NCBI GenBank assembly: GCA_016789905.1
Contig: JAEUQC010000163.1
Location: 1 to 64,000, forward strand
Reading direction: 5' to 3'
From: Bryobacterales bacterium
GTDB taxonomy: Bacteria > Acidobacteriota > Terriglobia > Bryobacterales > Bryobacteraceae
DNA: 64,000 bases
Shown here: positions 25,166 through 34,154 of the stretch, in pieces
Position numbering within the stretch: the stretch's first letter is position 1
Layout of the letters: each line of letters starts with the position of its first letter
Notes under the pieces: model-generated
Databases searched by the model: none
What the model saw: only the letters and a program-made list of their open reading frames with translations
What the model was told of the DNA's origin: nothing
Made by a program: the position numbers and the translations under genes

Positions 25166-26506
25166 ATGCCCGTTGTGACTATTGGAAACCGTACGGACGA
25201 GCCGCCCAAGGAAGCGACTCGCGAGGGGAACTATTTCGTTTCCAACTACCCGCCGTTCTCTTTTTGGCGGCCGGAACGGGTGGGGGAGGCGGTTCACGCG
25301 CTTGCCCATGCCCCTGCGCCAGGGACGCCGCTGGGTCTCTATGTCCATATCCCGTTCTGCCGGAAACGGTGCCACTTCTGCTACTTCAAAGTTCACACCG
25401 ATAAAGACGCGAACGAAATTGAAGCGTATTTGACGGCGGTCCGCAAGGAACTGGCACTGTACGCGGAACTGCCGGTGATCGGCGGGCGGAAGCCGCGGTT
25501 CATTTACTTTGGCGGCGGAACTCCCTCGTATCTGTCAACGAAGCAACTCGGCGGACTGGTGGACGCGATGAAGCGCCTGCTGCCGTGGGACGAAGTGGAA
25601 GAGGTGACGTTTGAGTGCGAACCGGGCACGTTGACAGAGGGGAAGCTGTCGATTCTGCGGGAGATGGGCGTGACGCGGCTGAGTCTGGGCATTGAGAATT
25701 TCGACGACGAGATTCTGCGCGCGAACGGGCGGGCGCACGTATCAAAGGAGATTGACCGGGCGTACTCGTTTGCACGGTCGGTGGGTTTTCCGCAGATCAA
25801 CATCGACTTGATTGCGGGAATGATGGGCGAGACGGAAGAAAACTGGCAGGAGACGGTGCGCCGGGGGATTGAACTGGCACCGGATAGCGTGACGATCTAC
25901 CAGATGGAGATCCCGTTCAATACGACGATTTCAAAGGAAATGCGGATCAAGGGGGAAGAAGTAGCCCCGGTGGCGGAGTGGCCCGTGAAGCGGGCGTGGG
26001 CGAGCTATGCGTTCGACCAATTCGCGGCGGCGGGATACACGGTGACCAGCGCCTACACAGCGGTGCGGGATCCGGAGAAAGCGTCGTTTGTATATCGAAA
26101 CCTGTTGTGGGCTGGAGCCGACATGGTGGGTTTAGGAGTAGCGTCTTTTTCGCACGTGGGCGGGACGCACTACCAGAACGAGCATCAGTACGAGACGTAC
26201 ATTGCGCGCGTGGAGCACGGCGAGTTGCCGCTGCTGCGGGCGCTGACGCCGACGCCGATGGAACGCTTTGTGCGCGAGTTCATTTTGCAGCTTAAGCTGG
26301 GCGTGGCGCGAAGAGCCTATTTTTTGGATAAATACGGCATCGACGCGAATCAATACTTTGGTAAGGAACTGGCATCGTTGCGGGAGCAGGGATACTTGGA
26401 GTTCGATGAAGACAGTGTCCGGCTGCACCGTGCAGGGTTACTGCAAGTGGACCGGCTTCTGCATTCCTTTTTCCTGCCGGAACACCGGAACGCACGCTAC
26501 GCCTGA
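25166..26506 (+). CDS. HemW/coproporphyrinogen III oxidase-like radical SAM enzyme
   Basis: A 446-aa radical SAM protein with the 4Fe-4S motif CRKRCHFC (Cys65, Cys69, Cys72) right after LYVHIPF, as in HemN/HemW. IYFGGGTPSYL and the HemN-type SLGIENFDDEILRANGR follow. A winged-helix-like C-terminal domain is present (MERFVREFILQLKLGVARRAYFLDKYG). The HemN-like group includes the oxidase HemN, the heme chaperone HemW, and radical SAM methyltransferases or cyclopropanases of natural-product pathways. The neighbours here (halogenase, thioesterase, ligase) favour the last over heme synthesis. It is the first gene of a coupled five-gene operon. Confidence 0.85.
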   Translation: MPVVTIGNRTDEPPKEATREGNYFVSNYPPFSFWRPERVGEAVHALAHAPAPGTPLGLYVHIPFCRKRCHFCYFKVHTDKDANEIEAYLTAVRKELALYAELPVIGGRKPRFIYFGGGTPSYLSTKQLGGLVDAMKRLLPWDEVEEVTFECEPGTLTEGKLSILREMGVTRLSLGIENFDDEILRANGRAHVSKEIDRAYSFARSVGFPQINIDLIAGMMGETEENWQETVRRGIELAPDSVTIYQMEIPFNTTISKEMRIKGEEVAPVAEWPVKRAWASYAFDQFAAAGYTVTSAYTAVRDPEKASFVYRNLLWAGADMVGLGVASFSHVGGTHYQNEHQYETYIARVEHGELPLLRALTPTPMERFVREFILQLKLGVARRAYFLDKYGIDANQYFGKELASLREQGYLEFDEDSVRLHRAGLLQVDRLLHSFFLPEHRNARYA

Positions 26507-26519
26507 AAGGAGCCGACGA

Positions 26520-27767
26520 GTGAATTTTGACGCCATTGTGATTGGAGGCGGGCCCGCCGGGGCAACGGCCGCGGCAGTGCTGGCGGAGAAAGGCCGGCGC
26601 GTGGTGTTGCTGGAGCGGGAAAAGTTTCCGCGCTATCACATTGGCGAATCGCTAATGCCGTACTGCTATTTTCCGCTGGAGCGACTGGGGCTCGCGGATG
26701 CAATGAAGTCTTCCCATTTCCCAAAGAAGTACAGCGTACAGTTTGTGAATACGTCAGGGAAGGTCTCGCAGCCTTTCTACTTCTTTCAGCATTTACAGCA
26801 TGACGCGTCAACAACGTGGCAGGTGGTGCGCAGCGAGTTCGACGCGATGATTCTGGACAAGGCGCGAGCGAACGGGGCGGAGATTCGCGAGGAGACAACG
26901 GCGCGGGAGTTGATTTGGGAGAATGGCGCCGTGGCGGGCGTGCGCACGGAAAACGCGGGTGAGTTCCGGGCGCCGATTACGATTGACGCCACAGGCAGGG
27001 ACGCACTGGCCGTGACACGGAACGGGTGGAAGGTGCGCGATCCGTATTTGAACAAGATCGCCATTTGGACCTACTACCGCGGCGCGGCGCGCGACGAGGG
27101 GCTGGACGAAGGCGCAACGACGGTTGCCTACTTGCCCGAGCGCGGCTGGTTCTGGTACATACCGTTGCCGGACAACATTATCAGCGTGGGCATTGTGGCT
27201 GAGAAGGAATACCTTTACCGCGACACGCGTGATCCCGCGGAGATTTTCGAACGGGAGATTGGGGCGAACCCGTGGATCCAGGAGCACCTGGCGCCGGGCC
27301 AGCAGTTTGGGCGGTATTGGGTGACGGGGGAGTATTCGTACCGGTCGCAGCACTGTGCGGCGGATGGCTTGATTCTGGCCGGGGACGCGTTCGCGTTCTT
27401 GGATCCGGTGTTTTCGTCCGGCGTGTTCCTGGCGTTGCGGAGCGGAGAACTGGCCGGAGAAGCGGCAGACCGCGCTCTAGCTGCGGGCGACTTCACGGCA
27501 GCGCAGTTCGCGCCTTACGGCGAGCAACTGCGAACAGGACTGGAAGCGATGCGCAAATTAGTTTATGCGTTCTATGACAAAGAGTTCAGCTTCCGCGATT
27601 TCCTGATGGCGAACCCGGCGTTGAAAGGCGATTTGACAGACTGCCTGATCGGAAACCTGTTCCGCGATTTTGACCCGTTGTTCGGTGCGCTGAAGGATTT
27701 CGCAACGCTGCCGGCCCCGCTGGCGCATGGGACGCCGCTGCTGGCGGCGCAATTGACGGAGCGTTGA
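26520..27767 (+). CDS. Flavin-dependent halogenase-like oxidoreductase
   Basis: A 415-aa FAD enzyme starting at GTG 26520, which has AAGGAG with seven bases spacing directly behind the previous stop. GGGPAG at residues 9-14 begins the FAD fold. FPRYHIGESLMP (about 36-46) and GDAFAFLDPVFSSGV near residue 300 are typical of tryptophan/phenol-halogenase and geranylgeranyl-reductase relatives. The halogenase signature W-x-W-x-I-P is present as WFWYIP at 210-215. That motif argues for halogenation of an acyl-carrier- or CoA-bound aromatic substrate using FADH2 and oxygen. A plain reductase or monooxygenase remains possible. Confidence 0.82.
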   Translation: MNFDAIVIGGGPAGATAAAVLAEKGRRVVLLEREKFPRYHIGESLMPYCYFPLERLGLADAMKSSHFPKKYSVQFVNTSGKVSQPFYFFQHLQHDASTTWQVVRSEFDAMILDKARANGAEIREETTARELIWENGAVAGVRTENAGEFRAPITIDATGRDALAVTRNGWKVRDPYLNKIAIWTYYRGAARDEGLDEGATTVAYLPERGWFWYIPLPDNIISVGIVAEKEYLYRDTRDPAEIFEREIGANPWIQEHLAPGQQFGRYWVTGEYSYRSQHCAADGLILAGDAFAFLDPVFSSGVFLALRSGELAGEAADRALAAGDFTAAQFAPYGEQLRTGLEAMRKLVYAFYDKEFSFRDFLMANPALKGDLTDCLIGNLFRDFDPLFGALKDFATLPAPLAHGTPLLAAQLTER

Positions 27768-28202
27768 TTGGCGTATCGCTACCAGATCGAAAAACGGGTG
27801 GAGTTCTCCGAAACGGATATGGCGGGGATTGTTCACTACAGCAATTTCTTCCGGTATATGGAGGCTTGTGAGCACGCCTTTTTCCGGTCGCTCGGGCTGA
27901 GCATCGCCCCAAGCGGGGCCGACGCAGTGGGGTGGCCGCGGGTGCATGCCGATTGCGATTATCGAAAACCGCTGCGGTTTGAAGAGGTAGTAACTGTGGA
28001 ACTGCTAGTCCGGGAGAAGCGCGAGAAGAGCCTGGTGTACGGGTTTCGGTTTCGCAACGCGGCCGGAGAGGAAGTGGCACGCGGCGGCCTGGCGGTGGCG
28101 TGTATCCGGAAGGATGCGGCATCCGGAACGATGCGCGCGGTGCCGATACCGGACACGATCGCGGCACTGATAGAGACCGCGCCGGCGGAGTTATTGGCGT
28201 GA
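27768..28202 (+). CDS. Acyl-CoA thioesterase, 4-hydroxybenzoyl-CoA type
   Basis: A 144-aa hotdog-fold protein. The active-site region ETDMAGIVHYSNFFRYMEACEHAFF (about residues 15-39) has the Asp and Tyr placement of the YbgC/FadM/4-HBT family. The start is TTG, placed directly after the halogenase TGA with no gap, so it depends on reinitiation; an upstream in-frame start would lie in the halogenase. The end overlaps the ligase start by four bases (GTGA). It probably releases the finished acid from CoA, or edits wrong intermediates. Confidence 0.85.
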   Translation: MAYRYQIEKRVEFSETDMAGIVHYSNFFRYMEACEHAFFRSLGLSIAPSGADAVGWPRVHADCDYRKPLRFEEVVTVELLVREKREKSLVYGFRFRNAAGEEVARGGLAVACIRKDAASGTMRAVPIPDTIAALIETAPAELLA

Positions 28203-29434
28203 CGTTACGGGACCTTCAACTGCGGCGATTGCAGGCCCTGTGTGCCGCGCTCCGTGCCGGGAACGCATTCTACGCGCCGCGACTGGCGGCGGAGTTCGCA
28301 ACGCTGGAAGAGTTCAGCGCGCGAGTGCCCGTTACGCTGAAGCAGGACTTCGTGGCGGACCAGGCGGAACACCCGCCTTTTGGAACGAACCACACAGAGC
28401 CGCTCGAGAGTTACACCCGGTTCTGCCAAACCAGCAGTACGACGGGGCATCCGCTGCGGTGGCTCGATACACCGGCCAGTTGGAACTGGATGTTGGATTG
28501 CTGGGAGCGCGTGTTTACCGAAGCCGGCGTGCGAATGCGCGATCGCATCTTCTTCGCCTTCTCGTTCGGTCCGTTCCTGGGGTTTTGGACCGCCTTCGAC
28601 GCGGCAACTCGCATGGGCTGCCTGGCGATCCCCGGGGGCGGTATGTCGAGCACGGCACGGCTGCGAACACTGATCGATTCCCAGGCGCAGGTATTGTGCT
28701 GTACGCCGACGTATGCCATCCGGCTGGCGGAGGTGGCGCGCGCGGAGGGGACGGACCTGCGCTCGCTGGCGGTGCGGACGGTGATTGTGGCCGGTGAACC
28801 GGGCGGCAGCGTGCCCGGCACGCGAGCGCTTCTGGAACGGCACTGGTCCGGGGCGCGCATTGTGGACCACCATGGAATGACGGAGACCGGGCCGGTGAGC
28901 TACGAATGCGTGCGGCGGACGGGCGTACTTCACGTGATGGAACGCGAGTTTTTCGCCGAAGTGATTGACCCGGCGTCGGGTGCGGCGGCAAGCGAAGGAG
29001 AACTGGTGCTGACGAACCTGGGGCGAACCGCGGCGCCAGTGGTGCGATACCGCACGGGTGACATGGTGCGCGTGGACAACGCGGGACCCTGCGCGTGCGG
29101 AACCAATGAGATGGCGCTCGTTGGAGGCATTCTAGCCCGGCGGGACGATATGGTGGTGGTCCGCGGTGTAAATGTATATCCGAGCGCGATTGAAGATGTG
29201 ATCCGCGCGTGCGGCGGCGTGGCGGAGTATCGAGTGGAAATTTTGACCGTTCGAGCTATGAATGAGATCCGGCTGCAGGTGGAGCCGGAAGCGGCCGATG
29301 AACAGTTGGCGCACCGGCTGGAAAGCGCGCTGCGCGATGCACTGGGTTTACGCATTCCGGCGGAGATGGTGGCTTCCGGGACGTTGCCGCGATTCGAAAT
29401 GAAGGCCCGAAGGTGGGTTCGAGTTCCGGCATGA
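28199..29434 (+). CDS. Phenylacetate-CoA ligase-like adenylating enzyme
   Basis: 411 residues of the ANL superfamily, near the short PaaK-like branch. CQTSSTTGHPLRW is the phosphate loop (about residues 72-84). HHGMTETGPVSYEC is the adenine/acyl pocket. YRTGDMVRVD and the hinge GGILARRDDMVVVRGVNVYPSAIED follow, with the C-terminal subdomain ending in RFEMKARRW. It activates a carboxylic acid as acyl-AMP, then CoA thioester. GTG 28199 overlaps the thioesterase stop. Together with the halogenase it suggests an aromatic acid is loaded, modified and released. Confidence 0.88.
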   Translation: MTLRDLQLRRLQALCAALRAGNAFYAPRLAAEFATLEEFSARVPVTLKQDFVADQAEHPPFGTNHTEPLESYTRFCQTSSTTGHPLRWLDTPASWNWMLDCWERVFTEAGVRMRDRIFFAFSFGPFLGFWTAFDAATRMGCLAIPGGGMSSTARLRTLIDSQAQVLCCTPTYAIRLAEVARAEGTDLRSLAVRTVIVAGEPGGSVPGTRALLERHWSGARIVDHHGMTETGPVSYECVRRTGVLHVMEREFFAEVIDPASGAAASEGELVLTNLGRTAAPVVRYRTGDMVRVDNAGPCACGTNEMALVGGILARRDDMVVVRGVNVYPSAIEDVIRACGGVAEYRVEILTVRAMNEIRLQVEPEAADEQLAHRLESALRDALGLRIPAEMVASGTLPRFEMKARRWVRVPA

Positions 29435-30693
29435 ACGCTTCGCCTGTGGGCGCGCATATCGAGAACATCCTGCTGATTGTGATGCTGCAGTTGTGCGTGA
29501 TTATCGCGGCGGCGCGGCTGTTCGGCGCGCTGTTCCGGAAAATGGGCCAGCCCCAGGTGTGCGGGGAAATCGCGGCGGGCCTGATCCTGGGACCTTCGCT
29601 TTTTGGGCGATTCTTTCCAGAGCTTTCGCGGGAGGTTTTCAACCCGGCAGTGAATCCGGTGTTCAGCGTGATGAGCCAGATTGGGCTTGTCTTGTTGATG
29701 TTTTTGATTGGACTGGAATTTGAGTTTGGCCATTTGCGGGAGAACCGGCGGGCGGCGCTTTCGGTGTCTTTTGCTGGCATTTTTCTGCCGTTTGGGCTGG
29801 GTATGTGGCTGGGGAGCTATCTGCATACGGCGCTGGGGCTGCGGAGCAACTGGCTATTTTTTTCCCTGTTCATGGCGACGGCGATGTCGATCACGGCGAT
29901 TCCGATTTTGGGGCGGATCATGATGGAACTGCGGATGAACCGGAGCCTCATCGGGTCGTTGACGATTACAGCGGCGGCGATTGACGATGCGATGGGGTGG
30001 GTGCTGCTGGCACTGGTGACAGCGATATCGCAGGCGGCCTTCGACCCGTGGAAGTTCGGGCGGATGGTGGGGGGCGTATTGCTGTTTGGAGCGGTGATGT
30101 ACTTCGTGGTGCGACCAGTGGCGATACGTTGGATTGGGGCGACGCTGCGGCGGGCGGCGGGAGCGTTGTCGTTGAACGCGTTGGCGGTGGTACTGTTGCT
30201 GATCTTTGTCAGCGCCATTTGCACGAATCTGATTGGTATCTTCTCGATCTTTGGGGCGTTTCTGCTGGGAGCGATTCTTTCTGACCAGCCCGAGTTCGTG
30301 GCGGCGGTGCGGAACCGGTTGAGCGATTTTGTAACCGTGTTCTTTCTGCCGATCTTCTTCACCTACACGGGGCTGCGCACCGATATTGGAACAATGACGG
30401 GCATGGACTTGTGGCTGCTATGCGGGCTGGTATTGCTGGCGGCGACGGCGGGCAAGTTGGGCGGATGCACGCTGGCGGCGCGGTGGAACGGCTTTAGCTG
30501 GCGGGATGCGTCAATAATCGGAGTGATGATGAATACGCGGGCGCTGATGGAACTGATTGTGATCAATATTGGGTTCGAATTGGGCATTATTCCGCGCAGC
30601 GTGTTCTTCATGCTGGTCTTCATGGCCATCTTCACCACCTATATGACGGCGCCGGTTCTTCGCCGCATCGCGCCCGAGCTAAGGCAAACGTAG
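29431..30693 (+). CDS. Cation/proton antiporter, CPA2 (KefB/NapA-like) type
   Basis: A 420-aa membrane protein with about 12-13 spans and no C-terminal TrkA-N domain. MGQPQVCGEIAAGLILGPSLFG (about residues 38-59) and the ITAAAIDDAMGWVLLAL core (about 178-195) are diagnostic for CPA2 exchangers. The DD-type aspartates lie in that helix. ATG 29431 overlaps the ligase stop (ATGA), so it is the fifth gene of the radical SAM/halogenase operon. It could supply ion or pH homeostasis, or be co-opted for self-protection or export; nothing in the sequence decides this. Confidence 0.85.
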   Translation: MNASPVGAHIENILLIVMLQLCVIIAAARLFGALFRKMGQPQVCGEIAAGLILGPSLFGRFFPELSREVFNPAVNPVFSVMSQIGLVLLMFLIGLEFEFGHLRENRRAALSVSFAGIFLPFGLGMWLGSYLHTALGLRSNWLFFSLFMATAMSITAIPILGRIMMELRMNRSLIGSLTITAAAIDDAMGWVLLALVTAISQAAFDPWKFGRMVGGVLLFGAVMYFVVRPVAIRWIGATLRRAAGALSLNALAVVLLLIFVSAICTNLIGIFSIFGAFLLGAILSDQPEFVAAVRNRLSDFVTVFFLPIFFTYTGLRTDIGTMTGMDLWLLCGLVLLAATAGKLGGCTLAARWNGFSWRDASIIGVMMNTRALMELIVINIGFELGIIPRSVFFMLVFMAIFTTYMTAPVLRRIAPELRQT

Positions 30694-30714
30694 CAACGGA
30701 AGCGGCGAGTTTAT

Positions 30715-30740
30715 ATGATTGGGGGGAACCCCAAATCATG
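30715..30740 (+). promoter_or_regulatory. Hairpin over the ribulokinase ribosome site and start codon
   Basis: GGGG (30721-30724), loop GGAA and CCCC (30729-30732) form a stem with a GNRA-type loop. ATGATT (30715-30720) and AATCAT (30734-30739) extend it with one bulged A. The only purine-rich ribosome site and the first two bases of the ATG at 30738 are inside the stem, so translation could be restrained until the hairpin opens. Confidence 0.4.
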
Positions 30741-32402
30741 AGCGCAAAATATACGATCGGACTGGACTACGGCACGAATTCGGTGCGGGCCCTGGTGGTG
30801 AATGTGGCCAACGGAGCGGAGGTGGCTTCGGCGGTATGGGCCTATGAGCACGGCGTGGAAGGCGTGATGCTTGCGCGGGACCCGAACCTGGCGCGGCAGC
30901 ACCCGGCGGACTACGTGCGCGGGGCGGAAGAATCACTGCGCGAAGCGCTGATACTGGCGGCCAAGGCGGACACGAAGTTCGCGGCGGAACGCGTAATCGG
31001 CATTGGCGTGGACACAACGGGCAGCACGCCTCTGCCGGTAGACGCGAGCGGGTTGCCGTTGGCGTTTAACAAGAAATTCGCGAATAACCCGGCGGCGATG
31101 GCCTGGCTGTGGAAGGACCATACGAGCATCAAAGAGGCCGGAGAGATCACAGCGCTGGCGAAGAAGATGCGGCCGCAGTACTTGGCCAAATGCGGCGGCA
31201 CCTATTCGAGCGAATGGTTCTTCAGCAAGATTTTTCATTGTTTGCGAACGGCGCCGGAGGTGTTTAAAGCCGCGCATTCATGGATGGAGCAGAGCGATTT
31301 CGTGCCGGCCATGCTGACCGGAACACTCGCGCCCGGCAAGTTCACCGCAGGTGTTTGCGCGGCCGGCCACAAGGGCATGTACAGCGCGACCTGGGGCGGG
31401 TATCCGGACAAGAAATTCCTGACGAAGCTGGACCCGGAAATGGGGGCGCTGCGGGACCGCCTGACGGCGCGGGTGTTGGCGGTGGACACGGCGGTGGGCG
31501 GACTGACGGCGGACTGGGCGGCGAAAACCGGCCTGCCGGCGGGCATTCCGGTGACGGTGGGCGCAATTGACGCGCACACCGGCGCGATTGGCGCGGGCGT
31601 GAAGCCCGGAACACTGGTGAAGATCATCGGCACTTCTACGTGCGATATCAGCGTGCGAGAGAATACAGCGGCGCTGGCCGATGTGCCAGGCGTGTGTGGA
31701 ATCGTCGACGGCAGTGTGCTGCCGGGACACTTTGGTATTGAGGCCGGACAATCGGCGGTGGGCGACATATTTAATTGGCTGGTTAACTATGCCGTGCCTG
31801 GCAGTTCGCATGAAGAGTTGACGGCTGGAGCAGCGAAGTTGAAACCGGGCGAAAGCGGGCTGCTGGCGCTCGACTGGAACAACGGGAACCGGACGGTGCT
31901 GGTGGACCAGTTGCTGACGGGTCTGCTGGTGGGGCAGACGCTCTATACGAAGCCGGCGGAAATCTACCGGGCGCTGATTGAAGCGACGGCGTTCGGTGCG
32001 TTGACGATCATCAACCGGCATGAAGAATACGGAGTAAAGATTGAAGAGGTGGTGAACTGCGGGGGGATTGCGGAGAAGAGTCCGCTGGTGATGCAGATCT
32101 ACGCCGATGTGACGGGGCGGCCGATGAAGGTGAGCCGTTCGGGGCAGACGTGTGCTTTGGGTTCGGCGGTAGCGGCGGCGGTGGTGGCGGGGGCATATCC
32201 GGATTTCCTTTCCGCTCAGAAAAAGATGACGGGCATGAAGGCAAAAATCTACAAGCCTAATGCGAAGGCCCATGCGGTGTACCGGGAGCTATATGCACTC
32301 TACATGCAGTTGCACGATGCGTTCGGAACGCGCGCGTGGCAGGGCAATTTATTTGGCGTGATGAAGAAGTTGATTGAAATTCGAAACGGGGCGCAGGCGT
32401 AG
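30738..32402 (+). CDS. araB: Ribulokinase
   Basis: FGGY-family sugar kinase of 554 aa, the usual size of bacterial ribulokinase, which phosphorylates L-ribulose in arabinose breakdown. The phosphate-binding opening is YTIGLDYGTNSVRALV (residues 5-20). The FGGY-type second domain is seen in VNCGGIAEKSPLVMQIYADVTGRPMKVSRSGQTCALGSAVAAAV near residues 435-480. The C-terminus with YRELYALYMQLHDAFG is typical of AraB. A sugar isomerase follows 16 bases downstream. No ribulose-phosphate epimerase (araD) is in the window. Confidence 0.92.
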   Translation: MSAKYTIGLDYGTNSVRALVVNVANGAEVASAVWAYEHGVEGVMLARDPNLARQHPADYVRGAEESLREALILAAKADTKFAAERVIGIGVDTTGSTPLPVDASGLPLAFNKKFANNPAAMAWLWKDHTSIKEAGEITALAKKMRPQYLAKCGGTYSSEWFFSKIFHCLRTAPEVFKAAHSWMEQSDFVPAMLTGTLAPGKFTAGVCAAGHKGMYSATWGGYPDKKFLTKLDPEMGALRDRLTARVLAVDTAVGGLTADWAAKTGLPAGIPVTVGAIDAHTGAIGAGVKPGTLVKIIGTSTCDISVRENTAALADVPGVCGIVDGSVLPGHFGIEAGQSAVGDIFNWLVNYAVPGSSHEELTAGAAKLKPGESGLLALDWNNGNRTVLVDQLLTGLLVGQTLYTKPAEIYRALIEATAFGALTIINRHEEYGVKIEEVVNCGGIAEKSPLVMQIYADVTGRPMKVSRSGQTCALGSAVAAAVVAGAYPDFLSAQKKMTGMKAKIYKPNAKAHAVYRELYALYMQLHDAFGTRAWQGNLFGVMKKLIEIRNGAQA

Positions 32403-32418
32403 GCCGGCGTAACAGGAC

Positions 32419-34032
32419 ATGAAGACAAGCAAGCTGAAAGCAAAACAGGTTTACTTGGTGGCCAGCGGCGATTCGCGGCTGGCGGCCAACCAGAAGTGCT
32501 GGCCGGAACAGGCCAAGATGGAGGCGGCGCTGGGCGATGCGCTGAATGCCGCCGGTTGGACGGTGGTGCGGGCACACCCGGTGGACGCGAAGAAGAAGCA
32601 CGGGTTTTTGGATTCGCAACGCGCCGGGATTGAGACGTTCAAAAAAATGGACCCTGCGGCGCCAGTGATTGTGGCCGAGTGCGTTTGGCAGTACAGCCAC
32701 CATGTACTGGCCGGGCTGTTCACACATCAGGGGCCGATATTGACGGTGGCCAATTGGAGCGGGATGTGGCCAGGGTTGGTGGGCATGTTGAACCTGAACG
32801 GTTCGATGACCAAAGCGGGCATCCGGTATTCGACGCTGTGGAGCGAGGACTTCGGCGAGGCGAAATTTCGCGCAGGGCTGGCGGAGTTCCTGGAAACAGG
32901 CGTGGTGACACACGACCAGAGCCATGTGAAGGACTTGGCCCTGTTGAAGTTGCCGGCCGCGGACGAAGCGCTGGGCCGGGCAGCGGGCCGGCGGATCCGC
33001 GAAGAGAAGGCCATAATGGGCGTCTTCGACGAAGGGTGCATGGGAATGTTCAACGCGATCATCCCGGATGAACTGCTGCATCCGACAGGCCTGTTTAAGG
33101 AGCGGTTGAGCCAGTCGGCTCTGTACGCGGCCATGCAGAAAGTGAGCGACGCGGAGGCGCGTGGCGTGCTGGACTGGTTGCTGGCCAAAGGCATGAAGTT
33201 CAACTGGGGAACCGACGAGGCAACCGAGTTGACCGAACGGCAGACGCTCGAGCAGTGCAAGATGTATGTGGCGGCGTTGCGGCTGGCCGATGAGTTCGGC
33301 TGCGCCACAATCGGCATTCAATACCAGTTGGGCTTGAAAGACCTTGCGGCGGCAAGCGATCTGGTGGAAGGCCTATTGAACAACATGGACCGCCCGCCGG
33401 TGTGGAGCGCGGACGGCAAGCGCGAGTTGTACCCGGGAGAAGCGTTGCCGCATTTCAATGAAGTGGACGAGTGCGCCGGTTTGGACGGACTGGTGACATA
33501 CAAGTTGTGGCGAGAGTTGGGCTTCGCACCGGAGAACACTCTGCACGATTTGCGTTGGGGCGAGGCCTACAAGGGCAAATATGTTTGGGTATTCCTGATT
33601 TCCGGCGCGGCGCCGCCGGCGCATTTTGAAGGCGGCTACGCGGGCGCAACCAGCGAACGCCAACCGCCCATGTACTTCGCGCTGGGAGGGGGTTCCGTCA
33701 AAGGCGTCAGCAAGCCGGGTTGGATTGTATGGAGCCGTGTGTTTGTGATGGACGGCAAGCTGCACTGCGATCTGGGTGTGGGCGAAGTGGTGGCGCTGCC
33801 GAAGAAGGAGACCGAACGGCGGTGGCAGGAAACGACGCCGCAATGGCCCATTATGCACGCGGTGCTGCAGGGTGTGAGCCGGGACCAAATGATGGCGCGC
33901 CACAAGGCGAACCACATCCAGGTGGTCTACGCGCCGGACGCGGCCGAAGCGCAGCGGGCGTGCCGGATCAAGGCTGCGGCGATGGCAGAACTTGGCCTGA
34001 CCGTGCACATCTGCGGGTCGGTAGGGTTGTAA
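32419..34032 (+). CDS. L-fucose/L-arabinose isomerase-family protein
   Basis: A 537-aa cytoplasmic protein with the fucose-isomerase fold. Rossmann-like N-terminal repeats (VYLVASGDSRLAANQKCWPEQ) are followed by WQYSHHVLAGLFTHQGPILTVANWSG and EKAIMGVFDEGCMGMFNAI, which contains the glutamate/aspartate metal region. A C-terminal jelly-like domain comes last. The family converts aldoses to ketoses with Mn2+. Pairing with ribulokinase in one transcript suggests it acts as the arabinose isomerase here, although the closest named family is fucose isomerase. Substrate identity is inference from the neighbour. Confidence 0.8.
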   Translation: MKTSKLKAKQVYLVASGDSRLAANQKCWPEQAKMEAALGDALNAAGWTVVRAHPVDAKKKHGFLDSQRAGIETFKKMDPAAPVIVAECVWQYSHHVLAGLFTHQGPILTVANWSGMWPGLVGMLNLNGSMTKAGIRYSTLWSEDFGEAKFRAGLAEFLETGVVTHDQSHVKDLALLKLPAADEALGRAAGRRIREEKAIMGVFDEGCMGMFNAIIPDELLHPTGLFKERLSQSALYAAMQKVSDAEARGVLDWLLAKGMKFNWGTDEATELTERQTLEQCKMYVAALRLADEFGCATIGIQYQLGLKDLAAASDLVEGLLNNMDRPPVWSADGKRELYPGEALPHFNEVDECAGLDGLVTYKLWRELGFAPENTLHDLRWGEAYKGKYVWVFLISGAAPPAHFEGGYAGATSERQPPMYFALGGGSVKGVSKPGWIVWSRVFVMDGKLHCDLGVGEVVALPKKETERRWQETTPQWPIMHAVLQGVSRDQMMARHKANHIQVVYAPDAAEAQRACRIKAAAMAELGLTVHICGSVGL

Positions 34033-34046
34033 GCATCCCGTAGCAT

Positions 34047-34094
34047 TGCCATTCCGCGCGTTTGTGTATAATCTCTGGGACGCGCGGAATGGCA
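34047..34094. promoter_or_regulatory. 14-bp inverted repeat enclosing a consensus -10 box
   Basis: TGCCATTCCGCGCG (34047-34060) and CGCGCGGAATGGCA (34081-34094) are exact reverse complements. The 20-base interval between them holds TATAAT (34067-34072), a perfect -10. A TTGCCA lies 15 bases upstream, partly in the left arm. It starts 15 bases after the isomerase stop and precedes the VOC gene. Read as DNA, it is a promoter core between two identical binding half-sites. Read as RNA, it is a strong hairpin. Confidence 0.65.
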
Positions 34095-34154
34095 GCGGCG
34101 AGGCAACGCTATGCCACTGCTGTTTCCCGGGTCATCCATTCGGGAGGACCGGAA

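Noticed and set aside
34047..34094. Invertible (phase-variable) promoter
   Set aside because: The 20-base centre is far too short for typical DNA inversion, and no recombinase gene is nearby.
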